A DNA stretch of 64,000 nucleotides from Acidobacteriota bacterium (GTDB taxonomy: Bacteria > Acidobacteriota > Terriglobia > Terriglobales > Acidobacteriaceae). Below the pieces are notes generated by a model. It made no database searches, was not told the DNA's origin, and saw nothing but the letters and a program-made list of their open reading frames with translations. This document shows positions 37,689 to 46,181 of this stretch, piece by piece. The position numbers and the translations under genes were made by a program. Within the stretch, counting starts at the first letter, position 1, and the number at the start of each line of letters is the position of its first letter. The stretch covers positions 682,001 to 746,000 of the forward strand of contig JACPYL010000012.1 of assembly GCA_016196065.1 (NCBI GenBank), written 5' to 3'.

Positions 37689-39389
37689 ATGATGGCTATC
37701 GCTCTTCTTCTCCCGCAACGACTGGTCCATTTGTCGACCGTCGATTCGATCATCATCGTCTTCTACTTCGCGCTGGTGCTTGCGATTGGCTGGTACCTGA
37801 AAGGACGGGCCAACACCGGCGAAGACTTCTTCATGGCGGGCCGCGAGATGACAGCCTGGGTGGCAGGCTTGAGTTTTCTGTCGGCGAATTTGGGAGCGCT
37901 GGAACTGATGGGCTGGGCGGGATCGGCCTACCAGTACGGCATTCTGGCGACACACTGGTATTGGATCGGGGCCATTCCGGCGATGCTGTTTCTGGCGCTG
38001 GTGATGATGCCGTTCTACTACATTTCCAAGACCCACTCGGTACCCGGTTATCTGAAGCTGCGTTTCGGAGAACCCGCCCGCGCACTGTCTGCGGTCTCGT
38101 TTGCCTTCATGACCGTGCTCATGAGCGGCGTCAACATGTTCGCCATGGCCAAGGTGATGCAGATCGTCCTGGGGTGGGACATCAACTTCAGCATCTGGGT
38201 GTCGTCGCTCACCGTTGCGGTGTATGTCACGTTGGGTGGGTTGCGTTCTGCCATTTTCAATGAAGTCCTGCAGTTCTTTCTGATCTGGGCCGGAGCGCTA
38301 CTGATTCCGATTCTCGGACTCTATGAGGCGGGTGGCTGGGGGCATCTGAAAGTTCTGATCGCACAACGGGCATCCGAGCAATATGTACATCTCTGGTCAG
38401 GCCTGGGATCGTTCACCGCCAACCCAATGGGCATTCACTGGACGGGCATCGTCTTCGGACTGGGCGCGATTATTTCGATGGGCTACTGGACCACTGACTT
38501 TCTGGTGGTGCAGCGCATCTTGGCTGCGAAAGACATGCGCAGCGCGGAATTGGCTCCCATTATCGGCGCCGGATTCAAGATGATGGTGCCGTTCATCGTG
38601 ATCCTCCCCGGCCTACTCGGTCTCGGGTTGCTGCCCGAGAAGTTGGTTCCGGAATCGGTGGCTACGGTCACCGGAGGTCATAGTTACAACGACGTGCTCC
38701 CGCTGATGCTGGCCCGTTATTGTGGGCCGGGTTTACTCGGGCTGGGAGTGACTGCTCTGATCGCCGGCTTCATGTCGGGCATGGCCGGGAACGTCAGCGC
38801 GTTTACGACGGTTTGGACTTACGACATCTACAAGCCACTGTTCAACAGCAAGGGCACGGACCATCACTACGTCAACATGGGACGCTGGACGACGGTGGTC
38901 GGGGTGCTGATCAGCGTGGGCACGGCGTATCTGGTGATGCGGTCGGCGAGCATCATGGATTACGTGCAGGCGTTGTTCAGTTTCTTCATCGCGCCTTTGT
39001 TCGGCACGGTCGTACTCGGCATGCTCTGGAAGCGGGCGACGGGGCCCGGCGGATTCTGGGGATTACTCTGCGGAACGCTATCTTCGATCTCGATGTGGGC
39101 GTGGGTAAAAATCGATCCTTCCGCGCTGCGCTATGTGGCGCTCTCACCCAATGCCAAGGCGCTGGCGCAGGATATGTACCAGGCGCTCTGGTCGTTCGTG
39201 GTGTGCGTGATCGTGACCGTGACGGTCAGCTTGGCCACCAAGCCGATGCCGCACTCGGCCCTGGCCGGACTGGTTTATGGGGAAACGGAAATCCCATCGA
39301 TTGAGAATGTGCCTATGTATCAGAAGCCGCTGTTCTGGGCGGCAGTAGTGACAGTGGTTTTCTTTATCTTAAACATCATTTTCTGGTAG
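37689..39389 (+). CDS. Sodium/solute symporter (SSS family, sugar type)
   Basis: The 566-residue protein has about 14 hydrophobic segments. The N-terminal part (DSIIIVFYFALVLAIGWYLKGRANTGEDFFMAGREMTAWVAGLSF) carries the first SSS helices and the R-M-xxW helix, and NLGALELMGWAGSAYQYG follows, as in the SGLT sugar branch. It is the likely importer of the released sugar. A 67-residue protein and a FucI-like isomerase follow in the same direction. It is controlled by the LacI-type palindrome upstream. Confidence 0.92.
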   Translation: MMAIALLLPQRLVHLSTVDSIIIVFYFALVLAIGWYLKGRANTGEDFFMAGREMTAWVAGLSFLSANLGALELMGWAGSAYQYGILATHWYWIGAIPAMLFLALVMMPFYYISKTHSVPGYLKLRFGEPARALSAVSFAFMTVLMSGVNMFAMAKVMQIVLGWDINFSIWVSSLTVAVYVTLGGLRSAIFNEVLQFFLIWAGALLIPILGLYEAGGWGHLKVLIAQRASEQYVHLWSGLGSFTANPMGIHWTGIVFGLGAIISMGYWTTDFLVVQRILAAKDMRSAELAPIIGAGFKMMVPFIVILPGLLGLGLLPEKLVPESVATVTGGHSYNDVLPLMLARYCGPGLLGLGVTALIAGFMSGMAGNVSAFTTVWTYDIYKPLFNSKGTDHHYVNMGRWTTVVGVLISVGTAYLVMRSASIMDYVQALFSFFIAPLFGTVVLGMLWKRATGPGGFWGLLCGTLSSISMWAWVKIDPSALRYVALSPNAKALAQDMYQALWSFVVCVIVTVTVSLATKPMPHSALAGLVYGETEIPSIENVPMYQKPLFWAAVVTVVFFILNIIFW

Positions 39390-39398
39390 GGAGGGGTC

Positions 39399-39602
39399 AT
39401 GATTTCGATCTGGTTTTTCATCGGCGTTTCGCTGCTGGGAAATGGTCTGTTGATTTTTGGAGCCGGCCTCTACCAGATTGCGCATCCCCCAGAGAACGCG
39501 GTCGTGTTGTTCAATTTGCACGCGAGCGTGTGGTGGGGCGCATTGCTGGCGATCTTGGGCGCGGTGTATTGCTATTTTTCCCGGCCGGGACGGGCGGCCT
39601 AA
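39399..39602 (+). CDS. Small two-helix membrane protein
   Basis: The 67-residue protein has two hydrophobic segments, WFFIGVSLLGNGLLIFGAGLYQI and ASVWWGALLAILGAVYCYF, joined by a polar loop. It starts ten bases after the symporter stop with GGAGG ahead, so it is translated from the same message. Its function is unknown; a role as a small accessory to the symporter is a guess from context. Size and hydrophobicity resemble small subunits found beside transporters in other bacteria. Confidence 0.8.
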   Translation: MISIWFFIGVSLLGNGLLIFGAGLYQIAHPPENAVVLFNLHASVWWGALLAILGAVYCYFSRPGRAA

Positions 39603-39620
39603 CCCGGTTCATCGGCGAAG

Positions 39621-39642
39621 GAGACGAGGCAAGCCTCGTCTC
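39621..39642. repeat. GAGACGAGGC hairpin between symporter operon genes
   Basis: A perfect 10-bp stem (GAGACGAGGC against GCCTCGTCTC) has loop AA. It is related to the terminator at 7754-7777. It has no T-run, so it may act as a partial attenuator before the isomerase gene. Confidence 0.6.
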
Positions 39643-39712
39643 TACAGATGATTTCTTTACAGAATTTCTTCACACGGTTTTCTGCAGAGCACTTTTTCGA
39701 GAGAGCACTCTT

Positions 39713-41149
39713 ATGTCGAACTCCAAAAAAAGAATGACAGTTGGACTGATTGTTGGAACGCGCGGTTTCTTTCCCGATCACCTGGCAAAATCCGGACGGG
39801 AGGAGATGCTGCAGGTTCTTGATCAGGCAGGATTTGATGTCGTCGCGCTTAGTCCCGAACAGAGCAAACATGGTGCGGTTGAAACGCACGACGAGGCCAA
39901 GCGCTGCGCCGCATTATTTCGGTCGAAGAATGAACAGATCGACGGCGTCATCGTCAGCCTGCCCAACTTTGGCGATGAACGCGCTGTCGCGGATACATTG
40001 CGCCTTGCTCATCTGAATGTTCCGGTGCTGGTGCAAGCGACGCCGGATAATTCCGGCAAGATGACCATCGCCTACCGGCGCGACAGTTTCTGTGGCAAGA
40101 TTTCGGTCTGCAATAACCTTCGCCAATACGGCATCCCGTACACCTTGACGGCGAACCATACGGTGAGCCCCACTTCCCCAGAATTTCGCGCGGACCTGGA
40201 CAGGTTTGCTGGCGTCTGCCGCATCGTGAATGGACTAAAGAACCTTCGGGTGGGCAGTATTGGCGCGCGCCCGACTGCTTTTAATACGGTCCGCTACAGC
40301 GAAAAGATTTTGGAATCGAACGGCATCTCGGTCGAAACGCTGGATCTTTCGGAAGTACTCGGCCGGATCAGCCGCATGAAAGATAACGACGATGCTGCAG
40401 TTCAGAAGCTGCAGGCGATCAAGAAGTACGTCCCGACCACCAGCATTCCAGAGCCTGCGCTGGTGAAGATGGCCAAACTGTCGGCGGTCGTCGAACAGTG
40501 GATGAAAGCTACCGACGTTCAGGTCAGCGCGGTGCAGTGCTGGACATCGATTGAAGAAAATCTCGGTGTCGTGCCGTGCACGATGATGAGCATGATGAGC
40601 GACAACCTTCTCTCCAGCGCCTGCGAGGTGGACGTCTGCGGCGTCGTGAGCATGCACGCCCTGCAACTTGCTTCGGGAACACCAAGTGCGCTGCTCGACT
40701 GGAACAACAACTACGGCGACGATCCCGACAAAGCGGTCTGCTTCCATTGCAGCAATCTGCCCAAGCATTTCTTCCGCGACGTGCGCATGGACTTCCAGGA
40801 AATCATCGCCGGCACGCTGGGCAAAGAGAATACGTTCGGAACCTGCGTGGGCCGCGTGAAAGCGGGAGCGATGACGTATGCCCGCTTCTCCACCGACGAC
40901 ACGGCCGGCACGGTTCGCGGTTACATCGGGGCGGGAGCCTTCACGGACGACGACCTGAACACGTTCGGCGGGGCTGGTGTCGTGAAGATCGAGCAGATGC
41001 AGAAACTCCTGCACTACATTTGCGAAAACGGCTTTGAACATCACGTCGCCGCAAACTTCTCGACCGTCGCAGACGCCATGCACGAAGCAGCGACTCGTTA
41101 TCTCGGCTGGGCGACCTACTGGCACGGGAGAGACGGAGCCGGCTGCTAG
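39713..41149 (+). CDS. L-fucose/L-arabinose isomerase-family protein
   Basis: From the ATG at 39713 the protein has 478 residues, beginning MSNSKKRMTVGLIVGTRGFFPDHLAKSG. It belongs to the FucI/AraA superfamily (COG2407-like): the N-terminal Rossmann-like domains contain DGVIVSLPNFGDERAVADTLR, and the C-terminal part has the VSAVQCWTSIEENLGVVPCT and HCSNLPKHFF segments. It probably interconverts an aldose and a ketose. L-fucose from GH29 or a pentose would fit; the xylulokinase nearby favours a pentose or branched use. Specificity cannot be read from the sequence. Confidence 0.82.
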   Translation: MSNSKKRMTVGLIVGTRGFFPDHLAKSGREEMLQVLDQAGFDVVALSPEQSKHGAVETHDEAKRCAALFRSKNEQIDGVIVSLPNFGDERAVADTLRLAHLNVPVLVQATPDNSGKMTIAYRRDSFCGKISVCNNLRQYGIPYTLTANHTVSPTSPEFRADLDRFAGVCRIVNGLKNLRVGSIGARPTAFNTVRYSEKILESNGISVETLDLSEVLGRISRMKDNDDAAVQKLQAIKKYVPTTSIPEPALVKMAKLSAVVEQWMKATDVQVSAVQCWTSIEENLGVVPCTMMSMMSDNLLSSACEVDVCGVVSMHALQLASGTPSALLDWNNNYGDDPDKAVCFHCSNLPKHFFRDVRMDFQEIIAGTLGKENTFGTCVGRVKAGAMTYARFSTDDTAGTVRGYIGAGAFTDDDLNTFGGAGVVKIEQMQKLLHYICENGFEHHVAANFSTVADAMHEAATRYLGWATYWHGRDGAGC

Positions 41150-41184
41150 CTGCCGGTCCTCAGCGCCGCGACTAACCCTGTCGT

Positions 41185-41709
41185 TCAGTTTTGTTTTTTG
41201 TGCCACTCTGCATCGACCGCCGGTGGCAGAGATTCAAGACGGCTCAGAAACGTGGCCACTTTCCAGATGTTGTTGTCCGATACGGCCGCGTCATTTTGCC
41301 ACTGCTGGTCAAATGCCGACATGCCGGAATAGCGTACTCCGTTGCGAATGATCCAGAACAGCTGGTAGTCGGGAAGGCGCGGCGGAGTTTTCGCAAATTG
41401 TGGAACGTTAGGATAAAAACTAGCACCGTAGTCGCTGGTGCCGTTCGGATCGCCATGACAGCCGGCACAGCCGTCTCTGAAAATTTTCATTCCAGCCAGC
41501 AGGTTTTCGTCAGTTAAGGGGAGTGGATTCTGCGTGCGTGGAGCATGTCGCGCCACATAGTTGTTCAACGCCATCTGCGCAAATGCCTTCTCCCACGCCG
41601 GTGGAGCCGTCTCAGCCTGGGTGGGCAAGAATCCAAGCCAGGCGGTTCCAAAAATGACTGCCGGAACCGTGACGACTCCGAGCACCCAGCCTGTCAGAAG
41701 CTTGCGCAT
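41185..41709 (-). CDS. Exported cytochrome c
   Basis: From the ATG at 41709 (GGGAGG just upstream) the protein has 174 residues. It has an N-terminal membrane or signal helix (WVLGVVTVPAVIFGTAWLGF) and one haem motif, CAGCH, at about residue 82. A Met ligand is possible in YSGMSAF. It stands between the isomerase and xylB, converging on the isomerase, and has no obvious link to sugar metabolism. The family includes small mono-haem cytochromes of unknown partner. Confidence 0.9.
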   Translation of the reverse strand: MRKLLTGWVLGVVTVPAVIFGTAWLGFLPTQAETAPPAWEKAFAQMALNNYVARHAPRTQNPLPLTDENLLAGMKIFRDGCAGCHGDPNGTSDYGASFYPNVPQFAKTPPRLPDYQLFWIIRNGVRYSGMSAFDQQWQNDAAVSDNNIWKVATFLSRLESLPPAVDAEWHKKQN

Positions 41710-41809
41710 AGCCACCTCCCGGTGTGTCGTATAGACGGGGCGGAGGTGAATTGGTCTCGGCTAATGACGAATATTGCCGTTCGGGTGGGCTCGGCTGCTG
41801 GCGCTAACG

Positions 41810-43303
41810 CTAGCCCGCAATCTGTCGCAACGCCGGATAAATCCGTCGATAGGCGCTGTATCCTTGATTGAGAGTCGTCACATCCCGCAGGTTCGGCTCG
41901 ATCTCCAGCGCCGTTCTGACGACCGCGTCACAGGCTTCATCCACTGATTTCCAGGATCGCGCGCCGACTCCGGCCAGGATTGCCGCTCCGTAGGCAGCGC
42001 CCTCTTCAGCCTCGACAATCTCGACCGCGTGGCCGTAGACATCGGCTTGAATCTGCCGCCATAGCGGGGATCGTGCGCCGCCGCCGCCCAATCGAATGCG
42101 GTTCACAGGAACTTTCATCTCCGCAAAAATCGTGAAGCTATCGCGGAGACTGAAGGCGACGCCCTCGAGAATCGCACGGACGATATGCGCTCGAGTGTGG
42201 GTCGCAGCGAGACCGAGCAACGCGCCGCGAGCATTCGGATCGCAGTGCGGCGTGCGCTCGCCCATCAGATAAGGCGCCCATAACGCGCCGTCCGAACCAA
42301 CGGGGGCAGTGGCCGCCTCTTCCGATAAATGCTCGTACGGATCGCGTCCATCATCGGCTCCGGCTCCGAAGCGGTCCCGAAACCAACGCAGAGATAAGCC
42401 TGCCGCTTGCGTCACTCCCATCACGTGCCAGCGCTGCGGGATGGCATGGCAGAAAGTATGAAGACGTCCTTGCGGGTCGAGTGCCGGACCGTCCGTGGCC
42501 GCAAAGACGACACCGGACGTGCCAATCGTCGCGCTTACCGTTCCGGGACGGACGATGCCCATGCCCACCGCGCCTGCAGCTTGATCACCTGCTCCCGCGA
42601 CTACGGGAGTGCCCGCCTTCAGGCCCGTGGCCGCCGCTCCCTCCGCGGAGATTTTTCCGCAGACGTCTGGCGATTCTCCGAGCGCAGGCAGCAACTCGCG
42701 ATCGATCCCGGTCTTGCTCAGCACTTCTGCCGACCAGGCGCGCCGGGCAACGTCGAGCATCAGCGTGCCGGAAGCGTCGGCCATATCGATTGCGCGTTCC
42801 CCAGTCAAGCGGAAGCGAACGTAGTCCTTCGGCAACATCACATGTCGAACTCGCTGCCAGTTGTGCGGCTCGTTTTCGCGAACCCAAAGCAGCTTGGTGA
42901 GCGTGAAATTCGTGAGTGGAGGGTTACAGGTGAGCTGGATCAGTCGTTCGGTCCCGAAAAGATCCGATAACTCTTGCACCTGCTTTTCGGTGCGCTGATC
43001 GCACCAGATAAGAGCAGGCCGTACGACCTCGTCTTGTGCGTCGAGCAGAACGGCGCCGTGCATCTGCCCGGAGAAGCCGACGCAGCCGATTGCTCCTCCA
43101 CCCGCGCCGAGTTTCGCAAGAGCCTGAGTGACGGCGTGCCCGCAGGCCTTCCACCAATCGCGCGGGTCCTGCTCCGCCCACCCGATCTGCGGAGATTGAA
43201 AGGGTATGTGCTCCGCGTTTCCGGATGCGATTACCTTTCCACGCTCGTCAATGATCAGCGCGCGCGTTCCGCCTGTACCGACGTCGATTCCTAGGAAGTA
43301 AAT
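41810..43303 (-). CDS. xylB: Xylulokinase (FGGY kinase), with a probable non-canonical start
   Basis: The family N-terminus is encoded in frame upstream of the first ATG (43063): YFLGIDVGTGGTRALIIDERGK, then QIGWAEQDPRDWW and CVGFSGQMHG. The frame opens after a TGA inside the end of lacI and contains no ATG, GTG or TTG before this sequence. The best start is an ATT at 43303, preceded by GGGGG, giving 497 residues, the normal FGGY length. It phosphorylates D-xylulose or a related ketose. It follows lacI by 32 bases. Confidence 0.88.
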   Translation of the reverse strand: MYFLGIDVGTGGTRALIIDERGKVIASGNAEHIPFQSPQIGWAEQDPRDWWKACGHAVTQALAKLGAGGGAIGCVGFSGQMHGAVLLDAQDEVVRPALIWCDQRTEKQVQELSDLFGTERLIQLTCNPPLTNFTLTKLLWVRENEPHNWQRVRHVMLPKDYVRFRLTGERAIDMADASGTLMLDVARRAWSAEVLSKTGIDRELLPALGESPDVCGKISAEGAAATGLKAGTPVVAGAGDQAAGAVGMGIVRPGTVSATIGTSGVVFAATDGPALDPQGRLHTFCHAIPQRWHVMGVTQAAGLSLRWFRDRFGAGADDGRDPYEHLSEEAATAPVGSDGALWAPYLMGERTPHCDPNARGALLGLAATHTRAHIVRAILEGVAFSLRDSFTIFAEMKVPVNRIRLGGGGARSPLWRQIQADVYGHAVEIVEAEEGAAYGAAILAGVGARSWKSVDEACDAVVRTALEIEPNLRDVTTLNQGYSAYRRIYPALRQIAG

Positions 43304-43335
43304 AACGCCCCCAGTTGATCCCGGAAAATTTGGAG

Positions 43336-44451
43336 CTAGCCGAAGAACTCAGCGAGTTCGGGCGGTGCCGCCCGGTGTTTGGCACCTTTTTCCACGTTTG
43401 ACTCCAGCGATTGCCGTTGCAGAAAGAAGTCCAGATTTCCTCGCATCACGAGATGCGGCGCGAGCGTCACCTGGAAGGAAGGGCATTCCCCTTCCACCAG
43501 AAACTCATGGAGAACGCGGAATGCGATCCGTCCCTGCGTCCGGGGCCTCTGATAAATCGTCGCCGCCACGGCCCTCGATCGGATCTCGGAAACCAGGGCT
43601 GGAAAAAGATCGGTAGTGATGATGGTCAGCCGGTCCAGCATGTTCGCGTCGCGAGCCGCATTCAGGACGGGGATCGAAGCTTCCGTTGTCACGTATACTC
43701 CGGCCAGATCCGGATGCTTATCAAAGAGCTTCCGGCATTTTTCATACGCCTCGTTCTCCACATCGTGGTCTTCGATCGGTTCCTGCAGCATCATCTCCGG
43801 ATAGAGCTTTTGCAGCGTGCTCTCGAACGCTTTGTATTTCTCGGCATGCTCGGTGATCGCGAGAGCGCTCATGGTGACCGCAACCTTACCTGCGCCCCGC
43901 AGCAGGCTTCCCATGAGGTCGGCCGCCAGGGATCCGCTGGCCATTGTGTCAATCGATACCACGGCAAGTCGACCGGTATGCGGAGCGTCCGTCGCCACGC
44001 AGACGACAGGGATACTGTTCCGCGATGCCCGCCGCATCCAGGAGTGCAGGCCCTGGGGCCTGCTCGGGAACGTGATGATGCCATCGACTCCAGCTTTCAA
44101 CGCGGCGTCGAATGCTTCTTCTTCGCCTTCTCCCAGACTGGGGTAAGTGCGGAACTCGATTTCCACGTTTTCCATGACGAGCGTACGAGCTTCTTCATTG
44201 ATGCCTTCCCGTACTTCGTCCCAAAACGAGGTTGTTCCCTGCAACGTGTTGACCGAGACGCGGAGATTACGCTGTGAAGAGAGGTAGCGTGCGGCGAGGT
44301 TGGGACGATAGCCAAGATTCTTGGCCATCTGCTGTACCCGGGCCTTGGTCATGGCATTGACGCCGGCATGATTGTGCAAGGCGCGATGAACAGTGCCCGT
44401 GGATACGCCGAGAGCCTCGGCGATATCAATCAGTTTGACTTTTCGGCTCAT
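43336..44451 (-). CDS. LacI-family transcriptional repressor
   Basis: The 371-residue protein begins with the LacI helix-turn-helix and hinge (KVKLIDIAEALGVSTGTVHRALHNHAGVN, then LGYRPNLAARYLSSQRN). A periplasmic-binding-like sugar domain runs from about 60 to 340. A palindrome shared with the symporter/GH31 promoter lies 96 bases upstream of its start, so it should regulate itself, xylB and the divergent sugar genes. The effector is probably a sugar released by the enzymes. xylB follows on the same message. Confidence 0.93.
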   Translation of the reverse strand: MSRKVKLIDIAEALGVSTGTVHRALHNHAGVNAMTKARVQQMAKNLGYRPNLAARYLSSQRNLRVSVNTLQGTTSFWDEVREGINEEARTLVMENVEIEFRTYPSLGEGEEEAFDAALKAGVDGIITFPSRPQGLHSWMRRASRNSIPVVCVATDAPHTGRLAVVSIDTMASGSLAADLMGSLLRGAGKVAVTMSALAITEHAEKYKAFESTLQKLYPEMMLQEPIEDHDVENEAYEKCRKLFDKHPDLAGVYVTTEASIPVLNAARDANMLDRLTIITTDLFPALVSEIRSRAVAATIYQRPRTQGRIAFRVLHEFLVEGECPSFQVTLAPHLVMRGNLDFFLQRQSLESNVEKGAKHRAAPPELAEFFG

Positions 44452-44543
44452 GGCAGTGACGGACCGATCACGCTGCGAATCGAAGACCTGAGGAATAGGC
44501 CCGCTGCGGGCGGATTGGAGGAGATCGACAAAATCACGTAAAA

Positions 44544-44561
44544 ACCGTAAACGTTCACGAA
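44544..44561. promoter_or_regulatory. Candidate LacI-type operator before lacI
   Basis: ACCGTAAACGTTCACGAA shares the core ACCGT(A/C)AACGTT(C/T)ACG with the site at 37607-37624. The palindrome is imperfect (six of nine pairs). It lies between the divergent lacI and M20 genes, so it could also affect the latter. Confidence 0.6.
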
Positions 44562-44680
44562 ACTACGCTGCCCGACCAGCGCTGTCAACTGGTTTGTCAG
44601 CAACCGGATGCCTACGATGCCCCTATCTAGCCTCGGATTGTGAGGGTTGCGGCAAAACCCCTGTCATGGAAGAATGCCGC

Positions 44681-46072
44681 ATGGTTCGATCCCTGCTTCC
44701 GGTTTTTCTGCTGCTGAGCGCGCTCGCGTCGAGCGCTCAGACCATGGCGCCACCCGCTGATAAACAACTTGCCCACGATATCTACAAGGAATTCGTGGAG
44801 ATCCAATCCGGATTTACGACCGGCTCGACGACACCGGTTGCCGAAGCTGCGGCGGCTCGTCTGCGAGCGGCTGGATTTTCCGACTCCGACATCTTTGTGG
44901 GCGGACCAAATCCCAAGAAGGCGAACCTGGTCGTGCGCTACCGCGGCACCGGGAAGGCGCGCCCAATCCTTCTTCTCGCTCACGAGGATGTGGTGGAAGC
45001 GAAGCGCGAAGACTGGAGCATGGATCCTTTTCAATTCATCGAGAAGGACGGTTTCTTCTACGGTCGCGGCACCGGCGACGACAAGGCTCAGGCGGCAGTC
45101 TGGATTGCGAATCTCATCCGTTACAAGCGCGAAGGATTCAAGCCGGATCGCGACATCATCGTCGCGCTGACCGCTGACGAAGAAGGAGGCGGTCCCTTCA
45201 ACGGCGTGGATTGGCTGCTCAAGAACCATCGTGACCTGATTGACGCGGAGTTGTCGCTCAATGAAGGCGGGTGGGGAGAATCGTCGGGAAACAAGAAGAT
45301 CGCGAACTACCTGCAGGTGAGCGAGAAGTACGTGATCAATTTTCGCTTCGAAGTGCGCAACAAGGGCGGGCACAGTTCGCTTCCGGTTGCGGACAATGCG
45401 ATCTACCATCTGGCCGCCGCACTCGACCGGCTTGCGCATTTTGGATTTCCACTGAAAACGAATGAAGTGACGGCCGCGTATTTCGCGCAGATGGCGAAGC
45501 TTGAAACCGGCCCGATCACCGCCGACCTTGTCAGAATTGCAGATGGTTCGCCGGATGCGATGGAGAGAGTTGCCGCTGCCGCTCCACGGTGGAACGCGAC
45601 TCTGCGGACGACTTGCGTGGCCACCGAACTGGAAGGAGGCCACGCCAAAAATGCCCTGCCGCAACTGGCGGCCGCCAATGTCAATTGCCGTGTCCTTCCC
45701 GAGGATTCGGCGGACTATGTACTCAGCACTTTGCGAAAGGTCGTAGCCGATGACCAGGTTGCAATCACAATTAACGGAGACGCCGGTAGAGGGCCAGCCT
45801 CCGCGATGCGGCCCGATGTCCTCAGTGCGGTGAAACGCGCAACCGAATCGCAGTGGCCAGGCGTGCCCGTTGTGCCCACCATGGTGATGGGAGCGACCGA
45901 TGGCAGATCGCTTCGCGAAGCCGGCATTCCAACCTACGGTGTCCAGGGCTTCTTCATCGACCGGGACGATATCCGTTTTCACGGGCGAGATGAACGAATG
46001 GGCGTGCAGTCGTTTTATGAAGGCCAGACTTTCCTGTATGAACTGGTCAAGACTCTGGCCAAGACGCAGTGA
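44681..46072 (+). CDS. Exported M20-family peptidase (dipeptidase/carnosinase-like)
   Basis: From the ATG at 44681 (GGAAG eight bases upstream) the protein has 463 residues with a signal peptide (MVRSLLPVFLLLSALASSAQ). M20 metal ligands are in LLLAHEDVVEA, YGRGTGDDKA and TADEEGGG; the lid insertion RNKGGHSSLP is also present. Starts at 44594 and 44666 give extra non-signal residues and are less likely. It should hydrolyse small peptides or acyl-amino acids in the periplasm. The D-aminoacylase gene follows 109 bases later. Confidence 0.9.
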   Translation: MVRSLLPVFLLLSALASSAQTMAPPADKQLAHDIYKEFVEIQSGFTTGSTTPVAEAAAARLRAAGFSDSDIFVGGPNPKKANLVVRYRGTGKARPILLLAHEDVVEAKREDWSMDPFQFIEKDGFFYGRGTGDDKAQAAVWIANLIRYKREGFKPDRDIIVALTADEEGGGPFNGVDWLLKNHRDLIDAELSLNEGGWGESSGNKKIANYLQVSEKYVINFRFEVRNKGGHSSLPVADNAIYHLAAALDRLAHFGFPLKTNEVTAAYFAQMAKLETGPITADLVRIADGSPDAMERVAAAAPRWNATLRTTCVATELEGGHAKNALPQLAAANVNCRVLPEDSADYVLSTLRKVVADDQVAITINGDAGRGPASAMRPDVLSAVKRATESQWPGVPVVPTMVMGATDGRSLREAGIPTYGVQGFFIDRDDIRFHGRDERMGVQSFYEGQTFLYELVKTLAKTQ

Positions 46073-46181
46073 CGGTGCGGGTCCGGGAGCGGCACGATGC
46101 GACTCACCTGGCAGACGGCAAGGAGAGGTGTCTTCTGCGCTATGTCGCTATAATGCCTGAACTCCAGCCTCCGGGGCCGCC

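Noticed and set aside
44627-45982. 451-codon minus-strand frame
   Set aside because: It is the shadow of the M20 peptidase; no ribosome site or family motif.
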